Shown: positions 47,329 through 57,603 of the stretch, in pieces
Position numbering within the stretch: the stretch's first letter is position 1
Layout of the letters: the number at the start of each line of letters is the position of its first letter
NCBI RefSeq assembly: GCF_004208515.1
Contig: NZ_SGIM01000003.1
Coordinates: 62,001 to 126,000 of the forward strand
From: Acinetobacter halotolerans
GTDB taxonomy: Bacteria > Pseudomonadota > Gammaproteobacteria > Pseudomonadales > Moraxellaceae
Length of the DNA stretch: 64,000 nucleotides
Direction of reading: 5' to 3'
The notes under the pieces: generated by a model
Seen by the model: the letters and a program-made list of their open reading frames with translations, nothing else
The model's database searches: none
What the model was told of the DNA's origin: nothing
Position numbers and translations under genes: made by a program

Positions 47329-48504
47329 ATGGCGTTCAAATCTTTTGAGCGTGGCTATTTTGAGCCAAGTATATTTGTAATACTTGGTTCTTTGACCGCT
47401 TCGTTCGCAAACGCGCAAGAGTTTGCTCCAATAAGCCCAGCCACAGCTGAGGCGTGTGTTGCTTTAGCCTCGAATGCTGATCGTTTAGCTTGCTATGACC
47501 AACTTTTTAAATCACCCACACTGATTCAGTCACAAGCGGCGATTGCTGAGCCTGAACCTATGACAGTTACAAAATCAGTGGTGGTTGAGCGTGAGAGTGA
47601 AGCCAGCCAACCTGAGTCATTAAGAGATAAAGTGGTTCAAAAGGTGAGTGACTTACATATCTTAGGTGCTGCGCCAAAGTTTGACCCAAATGTTTCTTTA
47701 TTAGATCGTCGTTGGGAACTTTCTGAAGAAAGTAAATTAGGTGTCTGGAATATCCGAGCCTATCAGCCAGTCTATTTACTGCCCGTTTTCTGGACCAGTA
47801 ATAAAAACGAATTTCCAAATAGTCCAAATCCACAAAACACGGTGGAAGAGAAACAGGACTTAACGTCAGCAGAGGCTAAGTTTCAAATCTCATTAAAGAC
47901 CAAAGCTTGGGAAAATATTTTTGGTAACAATGGTGATCTTTGGGTGGGATATACTCAGTCTTCACGTTGGCAGGTTTATAACTCAGAGGAGTCTAGACCG
48001 TTCCGTGAGACTAATTATGAGCCTGAAGCAAGCCTCATGTTTAGGACCAATTACAATGTATTGGGTTTAAACGCAAGGTTACTGGGTGTGACATTAAATC
48101 ATCAATCAAATGGTCGTTCTGATCCATTATCTCGTAGTTGGAATCGTGTGATTTTTAATTTCGGATTTGAAAAGGATAATTTTGCATTGATGTTGCGCCC
48201 TTGGTACCGTGTCGAAGAAGATGCTAAAGATGATAATAATCCAGATATTAAGGATTACATCGGACGTGGTGATTTAACTGCTTTTTATCGACATAAACAA
48301 AATGATTTTTCTTTGATGTTACGTCATTCACTGAAGGGTGGTGATCGTTCCAATGGTGCGGTGCAGTTTGACTGGGCATTTCCGATCAAAGATAAACTGC
48401 GCGGACATTTTCAGATTTTCGACGGTTATGGTGAGAGCCTGATTGATTATAACCATCGTGCAACGTATGTAGGTTTAGGCGTATCCTTGATGAACTTGTA
48501 TTAA
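47329..48504 (+). CDS. pldA: Outer membrane phospholipase A
   Basis: 391 aa. The catalytic His/Ser block LNHQSNGRSDPLSRSWNR matches OMPLA. NHQSNG holds the His and LSRSWNR is the conserved strand. A periplasmic N-terminal extension (about residues 28-110) includes a Cys pair (EACVALA, LACYDQL). The protein ends in VGLGVSLMNLY with a terminal aromatic, as outer membrane beta-barrels do. The signal peptide is atypical but plausible (FVILGSLTASFANA). It degrades mislocalised phospholipids in the outer leaflet. Confidence 0.93.
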   Translation: MAFKSFERGYFEPSIFVILGSLTASFANAQEFAPISPATAEACVALASNADRLACYDQLFKSPTLIQSQAAIAEPEPMTVTKSVVVERESEASQPESLRDKVVQKVSDLHILGAAPKFDPNVSLLDRRWELSEESKLGVWNIRAYQPVYLLPVFWTSNKNEFPNSPNPQNTVEEKQDLTSAEAKFQISLKTKAWENIFGNNGDLWVGYTQSSRWQVYNSEESRPFRETNYEPEASLMFRTNYNVLGLNARLLGVTLNHQSNGRSDPLSRSWNRVIFNFGFEKDNFALMLRPWYRVEEDAKDDNNPDIKDYIGRGDLTAFYRHKQNDFSLMLRHSLKGGDRSNGAVQFDWAFPIKDKLRGHFQIFDGYGESLIDYNHRATYVGLGVSLMNLY

Positions 48505-48518
48505 GTTAATTTAAGTCT

Positions 48519-48552
48519 AAAAAAAAGCAGATGAAATCATCTGCTTTTTTTT
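48519..48552. terminator. Bidirectional terminator between pldA and ktrB
   Basis: AGCAGATGA pairs with TCATCTGCT, flanked by eight A and nine T, between convergent genes. Confidence 0.92.
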
Positions 48553-48553
48553 A

Positions 48554-49897
48554 TTATCCAATTTGAATGTTGGCAGGAGGGTGTTTTAAACGGCTCTTCT
48601 TCGGTGTTGCAATTAAATAGGCTAAAGTCAGTGGCCCAAGCCGCCCCGTAAACATGAGCAAACACAGCATTAATAAACTACCATCTTGTAGTTCACCCGT
48701 CACACCTCTGGAAAGTCCAACAGTACAAGCAGCGGATAAGACCTCAAACATCAGATCTAGAACATCTAACTCAGGTTCTAGGATAAGTATGATAAAGCCA
48801 CCTATAAAAATTAACATGCCTGTAATAGAGGCGACAGCTAATGCTTTATATGTTGTTTCTGGAGAAATAGCATGGTTGAAGACGCGGATTTCATCATTAC
48901 GCCTCAAGAACGCTACAACACATAAAACCAAGATCACAAACGTGCCAATCTTAATCCCACCTGCTGTACTGAGTGAGCCACCACCAATAAACATGAGTAA
49001 CATGGTTAATAATGTGGTGCTGTTATTCATCGAGCCTGTATCAAGCGTATTAAAGCCTGAAGAACGTGGGACAGTTGCTTGAAACCATGAGTTAACGGCT
49101 TGTTCACCCAAACTCATATTACCTAAAGTCATCGGATTGCGCGCTTCAAGTAACCAAATCGCGATAAAAGCAATAATATTGATAATGATGATTGTGCTGA
49201 TTACTAACTTACTGTTGGGGCTAAGTTTTCGCCATTTCTTATTCTGTTTTATGTCCATTAAAACCAAAAAACCAATTCCACCACAAATATAAAGCAGGCT
49301 AACAACCATACAAATAAAATAATTGCTATAAAAGTTCATCAAGCTATTATCAAATAATGAAAATCCTGCATTATTGAAAGCGGAGATACTATAAAAGATG
49401 GAATAATAGATTCCTTTGGGGATCCCGTAGAGTGGAATAAACGTGGTAGCTAATAGAATAGCCCCAATTAACTCAAAGAAAACTGTATAAGCAACAACCC
49501 CTTTAGCAATAAAGGTCACTTTAGATAAGCTGGTTTGACCTAAACTTTCTTGTGCCATCATTTGTTGTCGCAAGCCAACTTTTGGAGACAAACTGAGCGC
49601 AGCTAATATCGCAAAGGTCATAAAACCAAGTCCACCAGACTGAATCATTAATAAAATGATCAATTGCCCAAAATGTGTATATGATTCGCCTACATTGACA
49701 ACAGACAGGCCCGTGATGGTTACTGCTGAAGTTGCGGTGAAGAACGCATCCATCCAAGAGACTTGTCCTGTATGTGCGAAAGGAAGTTTGAGTAGAATCG
49801 TCCCAATCACGATGAAGCTTAAGAAGCCAATCGCGAGTAAGGAGGGTGGGCTCAGATTAAAAATCCTTTGTTTTTGTACTTGTGTATTCGTTGTCAT
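48554..49897 (-). CDS. ktrB: Potassium uptake channel subunit, Ktr/TrkH type
   Basis: 447 aa with about eight membrane-spanning and four pore-loop segments. Selectivity-filter-like turns are TSAVTITGLSV, SAFNNAGFSLF, PRSSGFNTLD and SAACTVGLSRG. These mark the four-repeat K+ channel fold of TrkH/KtrB. It follows ktrA with one base between stop and start. Inner membrane pore of a Na+-dependent K+ uptake system. Confidence 0.92.
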   Translation of the reverse strand: MTTNTQVQKQRIFNLSPPSLLAIGFLSFIVIGTILLKLPFAHTGQVSWMDAFFTATSAVTITGLSVVNVGESYTHFGQLIILLMIQSGGLGFMTFAILAALSLSPKVGLRQQMMAQESLGQTSLSKVTFIAKGVVAYTVFFELIGAILLATTFIPLYGIPKGIYYSIFYSISAFNNAGFSLFDNSLMNFYSNYFICMVVSLLYICGGIGFLVLMDIKQNKKWRKLSPNSKLVISTIIIINIIAFIAIWLLEARNPMTLGNMSLGEQAVNSWFQATVPRSSGFNTLDTGSMNNSTTLLTMLLMFIGGGSLSTAGGIKIGTFVILVLCVVAFLRRNDEIRVFNHAISPETTYKALAVASITGMLIFIGGFIILILEPELDVLDLMFEVLSAACTVGLSRGVTGELQDGSLLMLCLLMFTGRLGPLTLAYLIATPKKSRLKHPPANIQIG

Positions 49898-49898
49898 T

Positions 49899-50549
49899 TT
49901 ATTGGAAGCACTCAGACAGTTTTTTTAGATTTGGCAATAGTCCCTCAAGGATAAGTACATCGCCTCTATGTAAGGTAAAATTGCAATCTGTCTCGTAAAA
50001 AATTTGTTGATTCCGTTTGACCAATAAAAGTTTGACATGAGGCGCAAGCTGCATCAGTCCTGATAAGTTAATGCCATGTAATTTGTCAATAATTGGAACT
50101 TTAATAATAAAGTGATCATCATCCAATGCCATATAGCGGCTTACCATTGGGTAATTAAGCGCCTGTGCTACCCGAACCCCCATATCTTCTTCAGGATGGA
50201 TAATTTTATTGATATTTAAATGTGACAGAATCGTATGGTGGGCTTTGGTTTTTGCTTTCACCCAAATTTTATCAATTCCTAAATTTTTTAGGCTCAGCAC
50301 ACAAAGGATACTGGCCTCAATGTCTTCACCAATCGCGACCACAACAGCATCACAGTTTTGTACGTTTAGTTCATCAAGAACGTGCTCATCAGTTGCATCT
50401 GCGATAACTGCATGTGTAATTTGATTAGCGAGATTCTCGACATTCCGCTTTTGGATGTCGATACCAATAACATCATGATTCAGTTTAGTCAGCTCTAAGG
50501 CAACTGTTGCACCAAAACTCCCTAAGCCAATAATTGCAAACTGTGCCAT
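49899..50549 (-). CDS. ktrA: Potassium uptake regulatory subunit (RCK domain)
   Basis: 216 aa. The N-terminal nucleotide-binding RCK_N domain is marked by FAIIGLGSFGATVALEL, and the C-terminal RCK_C domain by a tail ending RGDVLILEG. It forms a cytoplasmic ring gating KtrB in response to nucleotides. AGGGG precedes the ATG. Promoter region is the short gap to ilvA. Confidence 0.92.
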   Translation of the reverse strand: MAQFAIIGLGSFGATVALELTKLNHDVIGIDIQKRNVENLANQITHAVIADATDEHVLDELNVQNCDAVVVAIGEDIEASILCVLSLKNLGIDKIWVKAKTKAHHTILSHLNINKIIHPEEDMGVRVAQALNYPMVSRYMALDDDHFIIKVPIIDKLHGINLSGLMQLAPHVKLLLVKRNQQIFYETDCNFTLHRGDVLILEGLLPNLKKLSECFQ

Positions 50550-50663
50550 GCGTACCCCTAAACCAATGATCAGAAAATATTTTTATTCATTTTATTGAGA
50601 ATTAAGAAGGGTGTGTGTAATTTTTTTTAGAAAAATAAAATTATCGGTATTTTGGGAGGCAAA

Positions 50664-50702
50664 AAAAGGATTGAGCTCGGTAATATAGAGCTCAATCCTT
50701 TT
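50664..50702 (-). terminator. Terminator of ilvA
   Basis: A 15-bp perfect stem (50664-50678/50688-50702), with a T run on the minus strand (seven A at 50661-50667 on plus). Confidence 0.9.
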
Positions 50703-50714
50703 GGTCGAGTTGTT

Positions 50715-52259
50715 TTATTTCAAGAAACGTTGATATCCAATGTTATTGGTAATCTCCGCATATGGATAAGTAATTTGTTCTAAGGTTTCAATCAGTCCAT
50801 CTGGGTTTTGCTTCGCATCAGTGGCTTGTAAAGCAACCAGTACTCGACCTTCGGCAGCGCCGTGATTACGATAGTGAAATAGCGTAATGTTATGGGTTGG
50901 GCCTAAACGCTCTAAAAAGGTGAGCAGAGCACCTGGACGTTCAGGGAATTCGACACGGAATAAACGTTCATTTTCCAGATTTGCATGGCCACCAATTAAA
51001 TAACGGATATGTAGCTTTGCGACCTCATCATCAGATAAATCATCGACTTCATATTGTTGTTTGAGCAACTCATGAATCTCATGGCGTTCGATTTCACCAC
51101 CTTTTAAGCTAATCCCAACAAATACCTGAGCTAGACCGCTATTGCTGGCACGATAGTTAAACTCAGTAATATTGCGACCTTGTAAAGCGCGACAGAATTT
51201 TAAAAATGCGCCTTTTAGCTCAGGAATCGTCACTGCATAAATGGCTTCTTTGCGCTCACCTAATTCGGTTCGCTCAGCAATATAGCGGAGGCGATCAAAA
51301 TTCATGTTTGCACCACAAACAATCGACACCATATTTTTATTCGTCAAATGATGTTGCGCCACATATTTCTTGATCCCTGCTAATGCCATTGCACCAGAAG
51401 GTTCAACAATACTGCGGTTCTCGTCATAGGTGTCTTTAATTGCTGCACAGATTTCATCTGTATCGACGGTCACTACATCGGGTTCAACAATTGGACCTGA
51501 ATTGTCAGATTTACGCAGTTTGACCATTTCAAATGGTAACTCACCAATCTGTGCTACCGCCGTGCCATCTGCAAATAAACCGACATGCGGTAAAATCACA
51601 CGTTCATTGGATTCAAGTGCAGCTTTTAAACAAGCCGATTCTTCATATTCCACGCCTATAACTTTGACGTGAGGTGCGACTTCACCTAAATATGCTGCAA
51701 CACCTGCGATTAAACCGCCACCGCCAACAGCAACAAAAACATATTCAACATCACGCCATTGACGAAGTAATTCATTGGCAATGGTGCCTTGTCCAGCGAT
51801 AACGAGTTCATCATCATATGGAGGAATAAAAACTAAACCTTCCGTTTCCGCGCGTTGTTTGGCGTATTTATTGGCAACATCAAAGCTATCGCCATGTAAA
51901 ACCACTTGACCACCTAAACTTTTAACTGCCTGAACCTTAATATCAGGTGTTGTGCTTGGCATCACAATAATAGCAGGAATACCGAGTTTTTTACCTGATA
52001 AAGCAACACCTTGAGCATGGTTGCCAGCAGAAGCGCAGATTACGCCTCGATCTAACTGATCTTTAGGAAGTTGGCTGATGCGGTTATAGGCGCCACGCAG
52101 TTTAAAAGAAAATACAGGTTGTAAGTCTTCGCGTTTAAAGCGAATGTTATTATTAATTTTTTGACTAATTCGGGGAGCTGCTTCAAGCGGTGTTTCAATC
52201 GCAACATCATAAACCGTTGCTTGTAAAATTTGTCGTACCACACGAGACAGCATGTTCAT
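50715..52259 (-). CDS. ilvA: Threonine ammonia-lyase, biosynthetic
   Basis: 514 aa PLP enzyme making 2-oxobutyrate from threonine for isoleucine synthesis. The catalytic Lys is in FSFKLRGAYNR, and the cofactor phosphate loop is GGGGLIAG. The C-terminal third has two ACT-like regulatory domains (around 340-415 and 430-510). That length marks the biosynthetic, isoleucine-inhibited form and not the short catabolic TdcB. AGGGA precedes the start. No branched-chain leader peptide is visible upstream. Divergent from rpiA. Confidence 0.96.
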   Translation of the reverse strand: MNMLSRVVRQILQATVYDVAIETPLEAAPRISQKINNNIRFKREDLQPVFSFKLRGAYNRISQLPKDQLDRGVICASAGNHAQGVALSGKKLGIPAIIVMPSTTPDIKVQAVKSLGGQVVLHGDSFDVANKYAKQRAETEGLVFIPPYDDELVIAGQGTIANELLRQWRDVEYVFVAVGGGGLIAGVAAYLGEVAPHVKVIGVEYEESACLKAALESNERVILPHVGLFADGTAVAQIGELPFEMVKLRKSDNSGPIVEPDVVTVDTDEICAAIKDTYDENRSIVEPSGAMALAGIKKYVAQHHLTNKNMVSIVCGANMNFDRLRYIAERTELGERKEAIYAVTIPELKGAFLKFCRALQGRNITEFNYRASNSGLAQVFVGISLKGGEIERHEIHELLKQQYEVDDLSDDEVAKLHIRYLIGGHANLENERLFRVEFPERPGALLTFLERLGPTHNITLFHYRNHGAAEGRVLVALQATDAKQNPDGLIETLEQITYPYAEITNNIGYQRFLK

Positions 52260-52357
52260 CTTCCCTATAACAGTTTAAAATAGGGGATCATTGTAGCAAA
52301 CCCCTGTACATTTGCGCTGTTTTCTTGCAGCAAATGTCAAAATAGTTGAGTGAAGTC

Positions 52358-53029
52358 ATGAGTCTATATGCAACCCAAGATGAAAAAAAACAAGCAGCCG
52401 CAAAAGCCGCTTTAAAACATTTACCTAAAGGCGGCATTTTAGGCGTGGGAACTGGAAGTACGGTTAACTTTCTCATTGATTTATTGCCTGAGTTACAACT
52501 TGAAGCGGCTGTTGCAAGTTCCAATGCAACTGCAGAGCGATTAAAAAAACTTGGAATTGACGTTGTTGATATGAACTCAGTTGGGGGCTTAGATGCTTAT
52601 GTAGATGGTGCTGATGAAATTGACCGTCACATGCATATGATTAAAGGTGGTGGAGCTGCATTGACTCGTGAAAAAATTGTTGCCTCAATTGCAAAGAAAT
52701 TCGTATGTATTGTCGATGACTCTAAATGGGTAGATCAATTGGGGAGAGATTTCCCATTACCTGTTGAAGTTATTCCAATGGCACGTTCAGCTGTTGCTCG
52801 TAAAATCGTCGCTTTGGGTGGTGATCCTGCTTATCGTGAAGGTGTAGTGACTGATAATGGAAATGTCATCTTAGATGTATTTAATTTAAATATCTTAAAT
52901 GCCATTGATGTAGAAAAAACCATTAATAATATTCCAGGCGTAGTAACGAATGGTATTTTTGCATTAAACCCAGCGAGCATTGCAATTGTTGCAACAGACA
53001 ATGGTATTGAAGAGCGTACTGCTCAATAA
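52358..53029 (+). CDS. rpiA: Ribose-5-phosphate isomerase A
   Basis: 223 aa. Interconverts ribose 5-phosphate and ribulose 5-phosphate. Motifs are [23 protein letters not shown] with the active-site Asp residues, and [16 protein letters not shown] with the catalytic Glu. A TTG at 52346 would add four residues, but ATG 52358 behind GAGTGAAG is preferred. The stop overlaps the next start (TAATG). Confidence 0.96.
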   Translation: MSLYATQDEKKQAAAKAALKHLPKGGILGVGTGSTVNFLIDLLPELQLEAAVASSNATAERLKKLGIDVVDMNSVGGLDAYVDGADEIDRHMHMIKGGGAALTREKIVASIAKKFVCIVDDSKWVDQLGRDFPLPVEVIPMARSAVARKIVALGGDPAYREGVVTDNGNVILDVFNLNILNAIDVEKTINNIPGVVTNGIFALNPASIAIVATDNGIEERTAQ

Positions 53030-53724
53030 TGCAGTCAGTTTCTTTGCAAGCATTGTTACCTGAAGTAAAAGTTGTTCGACATGCAAGGGCGAGAAATTTG
53101 CGTTTGCGTGTTGAGCCAACGGGTATACGTCTCACTGTTCCTCCATTTTGTACTAAAACTCAAATTCACCAATTTTTAAAACAGTCAGAACAATGGTTGA
53201 TCGATACTTGGTCGAAACAGCAGCAACAGTTAAATCAAACGAATACTTTACCTCAAGAATTGTATTTATTCCGTCATTCGCAACCTTTTCATGTTATTCA
53301 ACAGCAACAACGTTATATTTTTAGGTTTGATTGGGATCAGCAAATTTTATTTATTCGTAATCAACAAGCTGAACAAGCCTTGCAATCAGCAGTTTTTTCA
53401 TATGCAAAACAATTCTTACCTGAATATTTGAATCAAGTTAGCCAAGAAATTGGCTTGCCTTACCAAGCGTGTGCAATCCGAAAACCAAAAACACGCTGGG
53501 GAAGTTGTAGTTCAAAGCATGACATCATGTTGAATGCAGCATTGGTACTGATGCCTGAATCTAATGTGCGGGCGGTGTGTGTACACGAATTAGCACATAC
53601 CAAGCATTTTGATCATAGTGCCGCATTTTGGAATGAGGTGGCTAAACACGATCACAATTATCTAGAGCATCGCAGGCAGTTAAAACAGATACAGCTACCG
53701 CATTGGTATTATAAAAAAATATAA
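53029..53724 (+). CDS. YgjP-like M48-type metallopeptidase (DUF45)
   Basis: 231 aa. RWGSCSSKHDIMLNA and the zinc motif VHELAHTKHFDHSAAFW (HExxH plus the downstream His) define the family. Members are predicted metalloproteases often linked to restriction or DNA-repair loci elsewhere. Here the gene is translationally coupled to rpiA through a one-base overlap. No signal peptide is present. Biological substrate unknown. Confidence 0.88.
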   Translation: MQSVSLQALLPEVKVVRHARARNLRLRVEPTGIRLTVPPFCTKTQIHQFLKQSEQWLIDTWSKQQQQLNQTNTLPQELYLFRHSQPFHVIQQQQRYIFRFDWDQQILFIRNQQAEQALQSAVFSYAKQFLPEYLNQVSQEIGLPYQACAIRKPKTRWGSCSSKHDIMLNAALVLMPESNVRAVCVHELAHTKHFDHSAAFWNEVAKHDHNYLEHRRQLKQIQLPHWYYKKI

Positions 53725-53782
53725 GTTAGGGCTCTGATTAGACATTATAGAAACGGCCGCATTGAGCAGCTAACACAATGCA

Positions 53783-53820
53783 AATATGCCAAGCTTGCAA
53801 CAAGCTTGGCATATTGTTTT
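53783..53820 (+). terminator. Terminator of rpiA-metallopeptidase operon
   Basis: A 15-bp perfect stem (53783-53797/53801-53815, loop CAA) followed by a T-rich tail. Confidence 0.9.
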
Positions 53821-53877
53821 TAAAACACTCACATACGCAATTGAAAATATACTCAGTTGCTTGTGTGCAGAGGTGAT

Positions 53878-55410
53878 CTACGAACTAAAACTACATTGTA
53901 ACTGCGTGCTTTGTAATTGATCAGGTGCTTTGCGAGAATCTAAACCAGCACTTGCACCCAATACTTGATTGGCTTTGATATTCACTTGCACAAATTGGTA
54001 TTGTAAGTTGTTATTACTTGGCTCTGGTGAGCTACTATTTAACAGGTATTCGTGATTTTCTTTATCTGCCTGTAGTATATTGTCTGTACTGTCTCCATCT
54101 AATTTCGATCGAAATTTCTGATTATTCTTGGTGAGTTCTAGCCAGCCATCAGCACGAATATTAAGGTGGCAATCTTGACTATTATCTTTATAGTGACCAA
54201 TCAAATATTCGATAGAAGGCAAACTATGATTTATGTTGTTTATTCCTGTAATCCCTTGTTTACATGGATAAATTGAACCATTGCATGTTGCAGTTGTGTC
54301 TGAAAAACCAACAGCACGACGGTAATCACCTGCACCAGCGATACGAACATTATGTGGGATCGATGGATTCGCTGATGGCACAACACCCGAATAGCTTCTT
54401 TGTTGTAATTGGGTATAGTGAGATGGATTAGAAGTCTTTTGATTATAAACATCTGCAAGTTGCAACACCGCTTGTCTTAATGAGGCGGCATATTGTTCTC
54501 TGGTATTTTTTTGATTATTCGCAATATCGATGATGGTGTTTTCAGCAGGGTTAATGTTATCTGGTGTTGTGGGTACAATAGCAGTCAAAGCTTCTTGATC
54601 ACCACGAATTTTTTTTGCATCAAGATAACCATCCCTTAGATCAATAGCTAAGTTTTTAGAGAACTCTCCGAAGTCGCTATTGGGATATATATTAGCCCAT
54701 TGCTGTAAGTAACCAAAACTCAGATAGGTATTTAAATATAATCCAGTATTTACATCGGTACTTTGTGGTGAGAATACATTTAGTATATTTGATGGGCTCA
54801 CGTTGGTGATGTTGAGATATTTAAAGGCACTCAATAACGCAGTTTCAACATCTGATGTAGCAAGTTCAAGCTGTCCTGCTGTGACGGTCATTGCATAGTT
54901 GCTTTCATCACTTGGTAACTGTCCCGAACGAACTAAAGCACGTTGATAAATTGCCTCGCTGCTGGGATTGATAAATATCGTTTGCGTTAAATCGCTGACA
55001 TCAACTTTGACTAAAGTTCGCAATGTCAGATCAATTTTTTTATATTGGCGGCTAATAAAATCGTATATCAAAGAATTAGGCGTGGTTGTTAATTCAACTC
55101 GATATAAGCGGTTTTTATTCAGAATCTCAGGCAGGGTAATCGCCAAATCGGTGGTTGTGCTAAAATTTTGTTCTAAGACTAATCGGTCATCAACGTTATC
55201 AAAGACTTTAACAACAACTTCACGTATTTCGACTGGTACTTTAATATTAAAGTTTTTCGGTTTTTGGGCGATGACCTCTTCAGGTGGAGTACTCTTACGT
55301 GCTTCACTCTCACCACTACCACAACCAATCAAAGCTGAACTAAGTAGAAGTGTACTCAACCCTAAGCAAATATGATGATGTAATCTTTGTTCTGACATCA
55401 AAGAAGGCAT
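53878..55410 (-). CDS. Large lipoprotein of unknown function
   Basis: 510 aa. The signal peptide ends in a lipobox (SSALIGC), giving an acylated Cys near residue 30. The mature protein begins with an unstructured GSGESEARKS, then a beta-rich region (about 50-140), a helical middle and a C-terminal domain with several Cys (TATCNGSIYPC, SQDCHL, LQCSF). I recognise no family. GGAG before ATG 55410 supports this start over 55434 and 55398. It is monocistronic, divergent from argC, and probably sits in the outer or inner membrane facing the periplasm. Confidence 0.8.
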   Translation of the reverse strand: MPSLMSEQRLHHHICLGLSTLLLSSALIGCGSGESEARKSTPPEEVIAQKPKNFNIKVPVEIREVVVKVFDNVDDRLVLEQNFSTTTDLAITLPEILNKNRLYRVELTTTPNSLIYDFISRQYKKIDLTLRTLVKVDVSDLTQTIFINPSSEAIYQRALVRSGQLPSDESNYAMTVTAGQLELATSDVETALLSAFKYLNITNVSPSNILNVFSPQSTDVNTGLYLNTYLSFGYLQQWANIYPNSDFGEFSKNLAIDLRDGYLDAKKIRGDQEALTAIVPTTPDNINPAENTIIDIANNQKNTREQYAASLRQAVLQLADVYNQKTSNPSHYTQLQQRSYSGVVPSANPSIPHNVRIAGAGDYRRAVGFSDTTATCNGSIYPCKQGITGINNINHSLPSIEYLIGHYKDNSQDCHLNIRADGWLELTKNNQKFRSKLDGDSTDNILQADKENHEYLLNSSSPEPSNNNLQYQFVQVNIKANQVLGASAGLDSRKAPDQLQSTQLQCSFSS

Positions 55411-55706
55411 TCCAGCTCTCCAGAAATTTTGCATCCATGAAATTTTTTATTACCGCATCGTTTTATTCTATGCGAATCCTATACTGATTCAATAGTCTTT
55501 CTTGACCAATGGTAAAATCAGCTCAAAATAAAAGAATACCTTTTCTCTTTCTATATATCTGATTTTTGCAATATAAGCCAATTGATTCATGTTAATTTGA
55601 CGATTACTACTCGTTTTATTTTCTTATAAGTTAGAGACTTGAAGATTGTGTAAAACAAGCCAAACTGCCATACTATTTGCCTAAATGAAAGTTAGAGGTG
55701 TGACAC

Positions 55707-56750
55707 GTGATTTCTGTTGGTATTGTTGGTGGAACTGGATACACTGGGGTTGAACTTTTACGTCTATTGTTAAGACATTCACAAGTTCAAGTCAGTATTC
55801 TCACTTCTCGTACTGAAGCTGGAAAGCGTGTTGCAGATATGTTCCCAAGTCTACGAGGACATACTGATCTTAAGTTTTCTGATCTTGATTTGGATCAGCT
55901 TAAACAGTGTGATGTGGTCTTTTTTGCAACGCCGCATGGTGTTGCCATGCAGCATGCTGAGGATTTGGTTGCTGCTGGTACGAAAGTAATTGATCTTGCA
56001 GCAGATTTTAGGTTACAGGATTTAGCTCAATTTGAGAAATGGTATGGCATGCAACATCATTGTCCAACTGTACTCAAAGAATCAGTTTATGGTTTAACCG
56101 AATTGAATCGCGAGAAAATCAAACAAGCGAATGTGATCGGTAATCCTGGTTGTTACCCAACCACGGTTCAGCTCGGCTTGGCACCCTTATTAAAAAATCG
56201 TTTAATCAATACGCAAAGTATTATTGTTGATGCGAAATCTGGTGTGTCGGGTGCAGGACGTAAAGCTAGCCTCGGTATGATTTATAGTGAAAATGCGGAT
56301 AATTTCAAAGCCTATAGTGTTGCAGGACACCGTCATCATCCAGAAATTGTTGAAGCCCTTGAGAATATTTCAGGACAAAAAGGTCAGTTTGATCAACTAA
56401 TTTTTGTTCCACATTTGGTTCCAATGATTCGTGGTATGTTAAGTACGATTTATGTTGATTTAACTGAGTTGGGTCAACAAACAGATCTACAAGCATTGTA
56501 TGAGAGCTTCTATCAAAATGAACGTTTTGTAGATGTGATGCCTGCCAATAGTTCCCCTGAAACACGTAGTGTCCGCGGTGCAAATGAATTGCGTATCGCA
56601 ATACATCAACCTCAACCGAATAAGTTAATTGTGCTCGTTGCACAAGATAATTTGGTGAAAGGTGCAGCAGGTCAGGCAGTTCAAAATATGAACTTGATGT
56701 TTGGCTTTGATGAAGCAACAGGTTTAGAAGGTATTGGTTTATTACCATAA
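55707..56750 (+). CDS. argC: N-acetyl-gamma-glutamyl-phosphate reductase
   Basis: 347 aa, third step of arginine synthesis. The NADP-binding start is [18 protein letters not shown], the catalytic Cys is in [13 protein letters not shown], and the active-site His is in [10 protein letters not shown]. The start codon is GTG, with AGAGGTG six bases upstream. Confidence 0.97.
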   Translation: MISVGIVGGTGYTGVELLRLLLRHSQVQVSILTSRTEAGKRVADMFPSLRGHTDLKFSDLDLDQLKQCDVVFFATPHGVAMQHAEDLVAAGTKVIDLAADFRLQDLAQFEKWYGMQHHCPTVLKESVYGLTELNREKIKQANVIGNPGCYPTTVQLGLAPLLKNRLINTQSIIVDAKSGVSGAGRKASLGMIYSENADNFKAYSVAGHRHHPEIVEALENISGQKGQFDQLIFVPHLVPMIRGMLSTIYVDLTELGQQTDLQALYESFYQNERFVDVMPANSSPETRSVRGANELRIAIHQPQPNKLIVLVAQDNLVKGAAGQAVQNMNLMFGFDEATGLEGIGLLP

Positions 56751-56769
56751 AAAACGCTTTTCTACTTCA

Positions 56770-56799
56770 CACACATTTAAAATTGGATTTAAATGTGTG
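56770..56799 (+). terminator. Hairpin between argC and the DUF6776-like gene
   Basis: A 12-bp perfect stem (56770-56781/56788-56799, loop ATTGGA), without a clear T run. It could be a partial terminator or an mRNA boundary element. Confidence 0.5.
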
Positions 56800-56828
56800 C
56801 TTTGATGTAGATCGTAACGATAGAGATA

Positions 56829-57581
56829 ATGATGGATAACGTTGAACCAACGACTTCACCAGAAAGTTCGGTTGAGAAAAACAAATTCTTAAAGACGAAT
56901 TTACCTTTACTTATTGCTGCAACTATTCTTATTGGTAGTAGTTTTATGATTGGTTATACAGTTGGGCACCGTCAAGGATTAACCGTTGTTGGTTATGATG
57001 CTGATGCTGAACAGTTGGTAGATGTTGTTCAAAAGCAAAAGACAGCATTAGACTCTATCAACAAAAGCCTGAATGCCGCTGTTCAAGAGCGGGATATGGC
57101 TGTGGGTAATGCTGATGATCTATTCAAAGCGGTCAATCAAGCCAACGCTGATAAAATGCAGTTTGAGGGCATGAATGCTATTTATCGGGATATTTTAAGA
57201 CAGCGTGGTGGTGTGAGTTTGACGATTCAGAGTTTGGCGATTAAGTCTTTACCTGAAAACGCTTTCGAATACCAAATTGACCTTGTTCAAGTGAGCCCGA
57301 ATAAACGCCGTGCAGCAGGATCTGTTGAATTGCGTCTAATTCGAAATACTGAAATTTTGGATGTACCATTAGAAGATAAAAGCTTTAATTTTGATGACTT
57401 TGAGCGTTTAACTGGACGTTGGACCATGCCAAAAGGATTTACGCCACAGTTTGTCGAAGTGCGTTTATCGGGTAGTGGCACACCAGTTATTAAACGTTTT
57501 AGCTGGCAACGTGGTCAACCTGTTGATTTAAACTCTGCTTTTGTGTCAGAAATTCCTCAAGCTGAAGCAAATGCTCAGTAA
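56829..57581 (+). CDS. Membrane-anchored coiled-coil protein, DUF6776-like
   Basis: 250 aa. One N-terminal membrane helix (about residues 27-46) is followed by a predicted coiled coil (about 60-110) rich in Gln, Asn and Ala, and a beta-rich C-terminal domain (about 125-235). The organisation and the position behind argC resemble DUF6776 proteins of gammaproteobacteria, whose function is unknown. The two consecutive ATG codons give either 250 or 249 residues. Confidence 0.7.
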   Translation: MMDNVEPTTSPESSVEKNKFLKTNLPLLIAATILIGSSFMIGYTVGHRQGLTVVGYDADAEQLVDVVQKQKTALDSINKSLNAAVQERDMAVGNADDLFKAVNQANADKMQFEGMNAIYRDILRQRGGVSLTIQSLAIKSLPENAFEYQIDLVQVSPNKRRAAGSVELRLIRNTEILDVPLEDKSFNFDDFERLTGRWTMPKGFTPQFVEVRLSGSGTPVIKRFSWQRGQPVDLNSAFVSEIPQAEANAQ

Positions 57582-57603
57582 ATTTATAGATTAAGAACCG
57601 AAT

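Noticed and set aside
56305..56748. 147-codon minus-strand frame within argC
   Set aside because: A His/Gln/Leu-rich mirror frame of the well-supported argC gene.
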